From JAIBBG01 sp031417525 (GTDB lineage Bacteria > Bacteroidota > Bacteroidia > Flavobacteriales_D > Sanyastnellaceae), in assembly GCA_031417525.1 (NCBI GenBank), contig JANOVT010000331.1:1-28202 (forward strand): a stretch of DNA of 28,202 nt, in the 5' to 3' direction. The translations under genes were made by a program, and so were the position numbers. The notes beneath the pieces were generated by a model. That model was given only the letters and a program-made list of their open reading frames with translations, made no database searches and was not told the origin of the DNA. Shown here piece by piece: positions 23,054 through 28,202 of this stretch (the first letter of the stretch is position 1; every line of letters starts with the position of its first letter).

Positions 23054-23932
23054 CTAGAAAAGGTGTTTTTCGGCATGATAGGAGGAACGCACGAGCGGAC
23101 CACTTTCAACATACCGGAATCCTTTGGCCAAAGCTATTTCTTTGTACTCCGCAAATTTTTCCGGAGTGATAAATTCTTTTACAGGAAGATGCTGTGGTGT
23201 TGGCTGCAAGTATTGTCCGAGTGTGAGAATATCCACGCCCACTGAACGAAGATCATCGATGGTTTCCAACACTTCTGTTTCTGTTTCACCGAGCCCAAGC
23301 ATCACACCACTTTTTGTTCTCATACCACCTTGTTTCAAACGCAGAAGCGCTTCTAGACTCCGATCATACTTCGCCTGGATGCGCACCTGTTTTGTGAGGC
23401 GACGAACAGTCTCGAGATTATGCGAGACAATTTCCGGCGCAGCATCAATGATGCGTTGCATGTTTTCCCACTTGCCTGCAAAATCAGGAATGAGTGTCTC
23501 CATGGTTGTACCTGGTGAAATGCGACGCACAGCGTGAATGGTTTCTTGCCAAATGATAGAGCCGCCATCCGGCAGGTCATCGCGATCGACTGAAGTAATC
23601 ACCGCATGTTTCACCTGCATGAGTTTGATCGACTTCGCCACTTTTGCAGGTTCAAATACATCCGCTTCCAATGGTTTGCCGGTAGCTACGGCACAAAATC
23701 CACATGAGCTGGTGCAAATATTTCCTAGTATCATAAACGTAGCAGTGCCCTCGCCCCAGCATTCGCCCATATTCGGACAATTGCCGCTTTCACAAATTGT
23801 ATGGAGTTTATGTTCGTCAACGAGGCCGCGCACTTTGCGATAGTTTTCGCCGGTCGGTAATTTTACCCTCAACCATTTTGGTTTGGGAACTCGTTGTATG
23901 GGTTGAATAATTTCCGCTGAAGATTCGCTCAC
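23054..23932 (-). CDS. lipA: Lipoyl synthase
   Basis: The protein has 292 aa. It is a radical-SAM enzyme that inserts two sulfurs into octanoyl groups bound to carrier or E2 proteins. Both iron-sulfur motifs are present: the auxiliary-cluster cysteines Cys47, Cys52 and Cys58 in CESGNCPNMGEC, and the SAM-cluster cysteines Cys73, Cys77 and Cys80 in CTSSCGFC. The C-terminal RSSYHAE holds the conserved Ser ligand. The start is GTG at 23932, overlapping the TGA of the upstream barrel-protein gene as GTGA, so its translation is probably coupled. It is the downstream gene of that pair. Confidence 0.96.
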   Translation of the reverse strand: MSESSAEIIQPIQRVPKPKWLRVKLPTGENYRKVRGLVDEHKLHTICESGNCPNMGECWGEGTATFMILGNICTSSCGFCAVATGKPLEADVFEPAKVAKSIKLMQVKHAVITSVDRDDLPDGGSIIWQETIHAVRRISPGTTMETLIPDFAGKWENMQRIIDAAPEIVSHNLETVRRLTKQVRIQAKYDRSLEALLRLKQGGMRTKSGVMLGLGETETEVLETIDDLRSVGVDILTLGQYLQPTPQHLPVKEFITPEKFAEYKEIALAKGFRYVESGPLVRSSYHAEKHLF

Positions 23933-24705
23933 TTCTGATCGTATTTGGTACCGAAGAAAAAGTTGATGTATAATGAAAAGAATACTTGATGATTCTTCGG
24001 ATTTGTGCTGTCCTGAGTATAGGTGGCCATGATAGGAACTCGTTTCGCGTAGGCATCTACGGCCAAGCCGGTTTCGATACCTTTCAACATTTCTTTTGAA
24101 TTACTGTATTCAAAAGTGAAAGCAAATTTGAAAAAGCCACCGGGATGGATTTTTAATTGATCAAAGCCTCTGAAGCCACTTGCCCGACCGTAAATGTTGT
24201 CAATGAAATGACGATCAGGATCAAACTTTTCAATTTCGAGGTAAGGCTGTGCATTTGGAACATCGTCCGTGTAAATAATCTCCAGATAGATCGGTTTTGT
24301 AAATCCGAGAACCGGACCGGTTTGCCAGGTATAACCAACCTGTACTCCATTTTTTTTGCGCAGCTTTTCAGTGATGATGATCTTTTTACCAAGACCAATG
24401 CGCATGGAATAAAGATTGTTCAGTTTGCCATAAAAATATGGACGGGCATTCGGGTCATTGACAGGGTTCCAGGTCTTGGTTTCTTTTTCATGCTTCACAA
24501 AAAGCAAATCGAAGTTAATAAGCCATAGTTTGTAAGCACCATCGTACCTGGCGAGGGTGGCATTCACTCCATAACCATTCGAATTCAGATTGAGCCCAAC
24601 GTAGCGTTGCTTTTTAAACAGAATGATATCTTCATCGGCAATCTGCTGGCTCCATGAACCCATCGAGCACAGAGTGAGTAAGATGAAAAAGATACTTGAC
24701 TTCAT
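23929..24705 (-). CDS. Predicted outer-membrane beta-barrel-like protein coupled to lipA
   Basis: The protein has 258 aa and a clear signal peptide (MKSSIFFILLTLCSMGSWSQ). The mature part is rich in alternating polar/aromatic strands (YVGLNLNSNGYGVNATLARY, FFKFAFTFEYS) and ends with the aromatic-rich VFFSLYINFFF, typical of a small outer-membrane barrel. I do not recognise the family. Its 4-nt overlap with lipA indicates co-translation, but no functional link to lipoylation is apparent. TAACTTTG (24713-24720, minus strand), a perfect -7 match, ends only 7 nt upstream of the ATG. Confidence 0.75.
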   Translation of the reverse strand: MKSSIFFILLTLCSMGSWSQQIADEDIILFKKQRYVGLNLNSNGYGVNATLARYDGAYKLWLINFDLLFVKHEKETKTWNPVNDPNARPYFYGKLNNLYSMRIGLGKKIIITEKLRKKNGVQVGYTWQTGPVLGFTKPIYLEIIYTDDVPNAQPYLEIEKFDPDRHFIDNIYGRASGFRGFDQLKIHPGGFFKFAFTFEYSNSKEMLKGIETGLAVDAYAKRVPIMATYTQDSTNPKNHQVFFSLYINFFFGTKYDQK

Positions 24706-24712
24706 TCGGTTT

Positions 24713-24720
24713 CAAAGTTA
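24713..24720 (-). promoter_or_regulatory. -7 promoter element abutting the barrel-protein start
   Basis: TAACTTTG is a perfect match to TAnnTTTG. Its last base is 8 nt from the ATG at 24705, so the transcript is probably leaderless or nearly so. Confidence 0.55.
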
Positions 24721-24885
24721 AACATATTCAAGTGAAGTGTGCATTGATAACGGTTAAATCCGTTCCAGGATATAGAATGAATGATTTCGTCCAATATTGT
24801 TACGATGGTTTTATCCGAATGATTGGTTTGACCGGTAATTTTTCACTCTAATTTTTTATAGGGCAAGGAGTGAATGACTCAAACT

Positions 24886-24893
24886 TACCTTTG
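24886..24893 (+). promoter_or_regulatory. -7 promoter element for the OsmC-family gene
   Basis: TACCTTTG is a perfect match to TAnnTTTG. The expected transcription start near 24899-24901 lies downstream of the alternative start codon at 24870 and so supports the ATG at 24915. Confidence 0.6.
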
Positions 24894-24914
24894 CGACCAA
24901 TAAAACGAAAAAAA

Positions 24915-25325
24915 ATGAATCCAGGAATGAAAGTCGTTTATCAGGGTGAATTGAGAACTGAAGCTACCCACCTCAAAAGTGGCAACAAGCTGACGACAGA
25001 TGCACCAACGGATAACAATGGCAAAGGTGAGGCTTTTTCACCAACCGATTTGCTGAGCACTTCACTGGCAAGTTGTATGATTTCACTGATGGGAATTACA
25101 GCCAATTCAAAGGAAATTCAATTGGGCACGATTGAGGCTTCTATTGAAAAAATCATGGCATCTGATCCAAGAAGAGTGATTGGAATCATTGTGGAACTTG
25201 AAATTCAGAATTTGGAATATACCGAAAGGGAAAAAACAATTCTGGAGAATGCTGCACGTGCGTGTCCGGTTGCGAAAAGCCTGCATCCTGATATCAACCA
25301 GGATATTCGTTTCAACTACGTCTGA
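24915..25325 (+). CDS. OsmC family peroxiredoxin-like protein
   Basis: The protein has 136 aa, the family's usual length. It carries the two reactive cysteines of OsmC/Ohr-type proteins, one in LASCMISLM and one in RACPVAKSLH. Family members reduce organic hydroperoxides, or have unassigned redox roles (YhfA-like group). ATG 24915 is chosen because the promoter at 24886-24893 would place transcription start after the longer reading's first codons. The leader is A-rich (CGAAAAAAAATG) and has no Shine-Dalgarno, as is usual in the phylum. The gene faces a small lipoprotein gene on the other strand, whose stop is 3 bp away. Confidence 0.88.
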   Translation: MNPGMKVVYQGELRTEATHLKSGNKLTTDAPTDNNGKGEAFSPTDLLSTSLASCMISLMGITANSKEIQLGTIEASIEKIMASDPRRVIGIIVELEIQNLEYTEREKTILENAARACPVAKSLHPDINQDIRFNYV

Positions 25326-25328
25326 CAA

Positions 25329-25451
25329 TTATTCCTGTTCGGAAACTTCAACCCGATTGTAGGCTGCACAAGCTTCCTTTCTGCGTTTGCACGAACCGAG
25401 CACAACCATCATGGCTATTAATACGACAAAAGTTAAAAGCCCTTTTTTCAT
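25329..25451 (-). CDS. 40-aa predicted lipoprotein
   Basis: This small ORF encodes MKKGLLTFVVLIAMMVVLGS-C plus a short mature part rich in Lys, Arg and Glu. It has all the parts of a lipoprotein signal: basic N-terminus, hydrophobic core and lipobox LGSC, leaving about 20 residues after the cysteine. Unusually for this phylum there is a strong Shine-Dalgarno, GAGGAG, seven bases before the ATG, and a perfect -7 element (TACATTTG, 25488-25495) about 36 nt upstream. It is convergent with the OsmC gene. No function can be assigned. It resembles very small lipoproteins found in other bacteria, but the family is unknown. Confidence 0.7.
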   Translation of the reverse strand: MKKGLLTFVVLIAMMVVLGSCKRRKEACAAYNRVEVSEQE

Positions 25452-25487
25452 GAGATCACTCCTCTATTGAATTCTTTTAGAGAAAAA

Positions 25488-25495
25488 CAAATGTA
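25488..25495 (-). promoter_or_regulatory. -7 promoter element for the small lipoprotein gene
   Basis: TACATTTG is a perfect match to TAnnTTTG and would give a ~30-nt leader that includes the GAGGAG ribosome-binding site. Confidence 0.55.
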
Positions 25496-25496
25496 C

Positions 25497-25511
25497 AGCC
25501 TTCGGCTTTTT
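25497..25511 (+). terminator. Possible intrinsic terminator on the plus strand
   Basis: AGCC-TTC-GGCT is followed by TTTT. It could end an OsmC transcript that reads across the opposite-strand lipoprotein gene. The stem is only 4 bp. Confidence 0.35.
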
Positions 25512-25745
25512 ATCCACCTTAGTAGAAGTCACAAGTTTTTCAACATGGGTTGCACGGCTCCGTTGTTGTTCATGGAAATGAATCGGCACAAGCTCCGAAT
25601 CGCTTTGTAAGTCTTGTCATTATTGAGGAAAGGAGTCCTCATTTTATGAAAGATCGACTCTGTCATGAACCCTCTTTTTTCTTGGATTTTGGCAAGTTTT
25701 CAAAACATGTTTAAAAACACAGGCTGTAGTTTGCCTTGTCGGAAG

Positions 25746-25753
25746 TAGTTTTG
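25746..25753 (+). promoter_or_regulatory. -7 promoter element abutting the carA start
   Basis: TAGTTTTG is a perfect match to TAnnTTTG, with a TTTG at 25729-25733 upstream. It ends 7 nt before the carA ATG, so the transcript is probably leaderless. Confidence 0.6.
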
Positions 25754-25760
25754 CGGCTTG

Positions 25761-26894
25761 ATGACACGCACTACTGTTCCTGCTGTGCTTTTACTGGATG
25801 ATGGCACGGCATTCTATGGAAAATCCTGCGGCGCTATTGGCACTGCAACAGGTGAAATTGCCTTCAATACTGCAATGACAGGCTATCAGGAAGTCTTTAC
25901 AGATCCCAGTTATTATGGCCAGGTACTGGTGATGGCTGCCTCACACATTGGTAATTATGGGGTTCACCTGGAAGAAGTGGAATCAGATTCCTGCAAGGTT
26001 TCTGGAATCATTATTAAAAAATTCTCCGATGTTGCGAGCAGGGTAGGGGGAAGCGGAACTCTTCAGGATTTTCTTGAAAAGGATGGCATTTCCGGAATCT
26101 GTGAAATTGACACACGCGCTCTGGTCAGGCACATCCGTCAGGCTGGCGCAATGAATTGCATCATTTCTTCTGATGATACTAACCTGGAATCTCTGGCTGC
26201 CAAACTAAAAAAAGTTCCTTCGATGGAGGGACTCGAACTCAGTAGCAAAGTGGCGTGCAAAGTAGCTTACGATTATGGCAGTCCTGCGTCTGCATTTCGT
26301 GTAGCTGTGCTGGATTTTGGTGTAAAACGAAATATTCTGCGTTGTCTGGCAGAACGCAATTGTTACATGCGTGTTTTTCCAATGAATAGCAGTAAAGAAG
26401 AAATTCTGAAGTTTTCTCCGGATGGCATTATGTATGGCAACGGTCCCGGTGATCCTGCCGCTATGACGTCCAGCATTCAGCTCATCAAAGAACTTATTGA
26501 AACCCATATTCCCGGTTTTGGAATTTGCCTCGGCCATCAATTGATTGGCTTGTCGCAAGGACTGAAGACGGAAAAAATGTTTAACGGTCATCGTGGCATC
26601 AATCATCCGGTAAAAAATGTCATTACCGGAAAATCTGAAATCACCAGCCAAAATCATGGATTCGTTATTTCACACGAATCCATAAACAATCATCCTGATG
26701 CAGAAATAACTCATTTGCATCTTAATGACGGAACAATTGCCGGCATGCGCCTAAAAAATTACCATGTGTTTTCGGTGCAATATCACCCGGAAGCTAGCGC
26801 AGGACCTCATGACTCTCGCTACCTCTTCGATCAATTTATTGTGAATATGAAAGCACATAAAAAAATGGAAGTCGGCGCAGAAATGAAGTCGTAA
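25761..26894 (+). CDS. carA: Carbamoyl-phosphate synthase small (glutaminase) subunit
   Basis: The protein has 377 aa. It releases ammonia from glutamine for carbamoyl phosphate synthesis with CarB, feeding pyrimidine and arginine synthesis. The N-terminal half shows family hallmarks (GEIAFNTAMTGYQEVFTDPSYYGQ, GICEIDTRALVRHIR). The class I glutaminase triad is Cys256 (GFGICLGHQ), His342 and Glu344 (QYHPEAS). Start choice: ATG 25761 rather than the preceding in-frame TTG at 25758, which lies at the predicted transcription start. carB is not visible. The gene is followed on the same strand by eno after about 200 bp. Co-location of carA and eno is, as I recall, common in Bacteroidota. Confidence 0.96.
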   Translation: MTRTTVPAVLLLDDGTAFYGKSCGAIGTATGEIAFNTAMTGYQEVFTDPSYYGQVLVMAASHIGNYGVHLEEVESDSCKVSGIIIKKFSDVASRVGGSGTLQDFLEKDGISGICEIDTRALVRHIRQAGAMNCIISSDDTNLESLAAKLKKVPSMEGLELSSKVACKVAYDYGSPASAFRVAVLDFGVKRNILRCLAERNCYMRVFPMNSSKEEILKFSPDGIMYGNGPGDPAAMTSSIQLIKELIETHIPGFGICLGHQLIGLSQGLKTEKMFNGHRGINHPVKNVITGKSEITSQNHGFVISHESINNHPDAEITHLHLNDGTIAGMRLKNYHVFSVQYHPEASAGPHDSRYLFDQFIVNMKAHKKMEVGAEMKS

Positions 26895-26899
26895 AAGTT

Positions 26900-26934
26900 C
26901 TTGCTGACTTCCCATTGAGAGGTTCATCAGCAAG
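26900..26934 (+). other. Hairpin after carA
   Basis: CTTGCTGA (26900-26907) pairs with TCAGCAAG (26927-26934) around 19 nt. No T-tract follows, so it is not a clear intrinsic terminator. Confidence 0.35.
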
Positions 26935-27092
26935 AGCAAAGCAGAAAAAAGACATGACCGAAGTTGGTTTTGGTTTTGTGAAAATGAATGTAACGAACGA
27001 GTATTTCTTCCAATGAAATGGAAATTTTTCGTTGAGTGAATTTTTTGAAAAACCAAAATCTCTTCTCAAACAAACCATTAAAAAAACATCTT

Positions 27093-28202
27093 ATGTCACT
27101 TATAGCAAAAATCCACGCCCGTCAGATTCTCGATTCAAGAGGTAATCCAACTTTGGAGGTGGAAGTATTCACAGACACAGGCCATTTCGGTCGTGCAGCA
27201 GTTCCGAGTGGAGCAAGCACAGGTATTCACGAAGCCGTTGAATTGCGCGATCTCGACAAAGGTATTTACATGGGTAAAGGCGTGACGAAGGCTGTGCAGA
27301 ATGTCATCAGCACATTGAATGATGAATTGAACGGAGCTTCTGTTTTTGATCAGCTTACCATTGATCGTGTGATGTGTGCGCTTGATGGAACAGATAATAA
27401 AGCGATCCTAGGTGCCAATGCTATTCTGGGTGTTTCTCTTGCCTGCGCCCGCGCTGCAGCCGATGCGTGTGGACAACCATTGTATCGTTATGTCGGTGGA
27501 GTGGGTGCATTTACATTGCCTATTCCTTTGATGAATATTATCAATGGCGGAGCTCATGCAGACAACAAAGTGGATGTGCAGGAATTTATGATTCTTCCGG
27601 TCGGTGCAGAAACATTCAGTGAGGGATTGCGCATGGGAACAGAAGTGTTCCATCATCTGAAAGCAGTATTAAAAGGCAAAGGATTCTCTACCAATGTGGG
27701 AGATGAAGGTGGATTTGCACCCAACTTTAAAGGCAATGAAGAAGCTTTGCAATATGTGATGCAGGCCATTGAGGCAGCGGGATACAAGCCGGGTTCTGAT
27801 GTTTGCATCGGACTCGATTGTGCGAGCACGGAATTTTATGATGCAACAAAAAAGAAATACGTATTGGAAAGTACAGGCGAAGAATTGAGCAGCTCAGAGA
27901 TGGTTTCTTATTGGAAATCGTGGTGCGATAAATACCCGATCGTTTCCATTGAAGATGGATGTGCAGAGGATGATTGGGATGGATGGAAATTACTGACAGA
28001 AGCTCTGGGCGGACATATTCAATTAGTGGGTGATGATTTGTTTGTCACAAACGTATCACGTCTTGCGCGCGGAATTGAAGAAGACATCGCCAATTCTATT
28101 CTTGTGAAAGTGAACCAGATCGGTACTCTCACTGAAACGATTGAAGCGGTGCAGATGGCAACACGTTTTTCTTATACATCCATCATGAGTCACCGCAGCG
28201 GA
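27093..28202 (+). CDS. eno: Enolase, C-terminus cut off by the window edge
   Basis: The reading frame is open for 370 codons from ATG 27093 to the last base of the window; full-length enolase is about 430 aa. It converts 2-phosphoglycerate to phosphoenolpyruvate in glycolysis. The N-terminus is MSLIAKIHARQILDSRGNPTLEVEV. Substrate-site residues appear in SGASTGIHEAVELRD and NVGDEGGFAPN. The magnesium ligands lie in IGLDCAS, SIEDGCAEDDW and LVGDDLFVTN, and the catalytic Lys is in LVKVNQIGTLTET. The window ends inside SHRSG, the loop just before the final helices. The gene is intact as far as seen. Confidence 0.97.
   Translation, partial: MSLIAKIHARQILDSRGNPTLEVEVFTDTGHFGRAAVPSGASTGIHEAVELRDLDKGIYMGKGVTKAVQNVISTLNDELNGASVFDQLTIDRVMCALDGTDNKAILGANAILGVSLACARAAADACGQPLYRYVGGVGAFTLPIPLMNIINGGAHADNKVDVQEFMILPVGAETFSEGLRMGTEVFHHLKAVLKGKGFSTNVGDEGGFAPNFKGNEEALQYVMQAIEAAGYKPGSDVCIGLDCASTEFYDATKKKYVLESTGEELSSSEMVSYWKSWCDKYPIVSIEDGCAEDDWDGWKLLTEALGGHIQLVGDDLFVTNVSRLARGIEEDIANSILVKVNQIGTLTETIEAVQMATRFSYTSIMSHRSG

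Larger units (their letters stand above)
25452..25760. other. Gene-free stretch between the small lipoprotein and carA
   Basis: It holds the lipoprotein promoter, the possible terminator, the perfect hairpin TGAGGA-AAGGAG-TCCTCA followed by TTTT at 25624-25645, and the carA promoter at 25746-25753. No coding region is visible. The hairpin has no obvious gene to serve upstream. Confidence 0.55.

Noticed and set aside
24870..24914. Upstream start for the OsmC-family gene
   Set aside because: It would begin before the -7 element at 24886-24893, so it would not be on the transcript; the added residues have no family match.

Overview
The window comes from a member of the Bacteroidota. The evidence is a type IX secretion sorting tail on one secreted protein, several promoters with the Bacteroidota -7 element TAnnTTTG, a BatA-type membrane protein next to a dihydroorotase-like gene, and AsmA, DUF3467 and OsmC proteins of the kind found in that phylum. 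The order cannot be fixed from this sequence. Most genes are housekeeping. The accessory content sits at the left end and between genes.

Left end (1-3.4 kb): the window opens in the last ~80 nt of a group II intron (domains V and VI, + strand), which lies in or against one arm of an interspersed inverted repeat. Next come a secreted esterase-like hydrolase with a Cys-rich/EF-hand tail, and a tightly coupled gene pair (AAA ATPase plus DUF4276) that looks like a two-gene anti-phage module.

3.4-12.5 kb: AsmA-like membrane protein; a 262-bp inverted-repeat element (6548-6809); a THUMP RNA methyltransferase; a run of MscS channel, CPBP protease and SUI1/YciH; a divergent O-methyltransferase; and sucC. 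12.5-18.9 kb: a divergent region packed with repeats, a LolD-type ABC ATPase, a T9SS-sorted secreted protein, a 655-bp gene-free stretch, a BatA/vWA protein and a dihydroorotase-like protein that lacks the metal-binding histidines. 18.9-24.7 kb, all on the - strand: DUF3467; an overlapping operon of upp, a membrane protein and a YjjG-type nucleotidase; gap; lipA coupled to an outer-membrane barrel-like protein. 24.7-28.2 kb: OsmC, an unlisted 40-aa lipoprotein gene, carA, and eno running off the right edge.

Several genes touch pyrimidines: carA and the dihydroorotase-like gene in de novo synthesis, upp in salvage, yjjG in clean-up of non-canonical nucleotides. gap, eno, sucC and lipA belong to central carbon metabolism.

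The most distinctive feature is between the genes. Most intergenic gaps carry short-word repeats or long inverted repeats. One family begins with ATAGTTCA at or just after the stop codons of three unrelated genes, and another repeat has been absorbed into the coding end of gap. No tRNA, rRNA or CRISPR array was seen.
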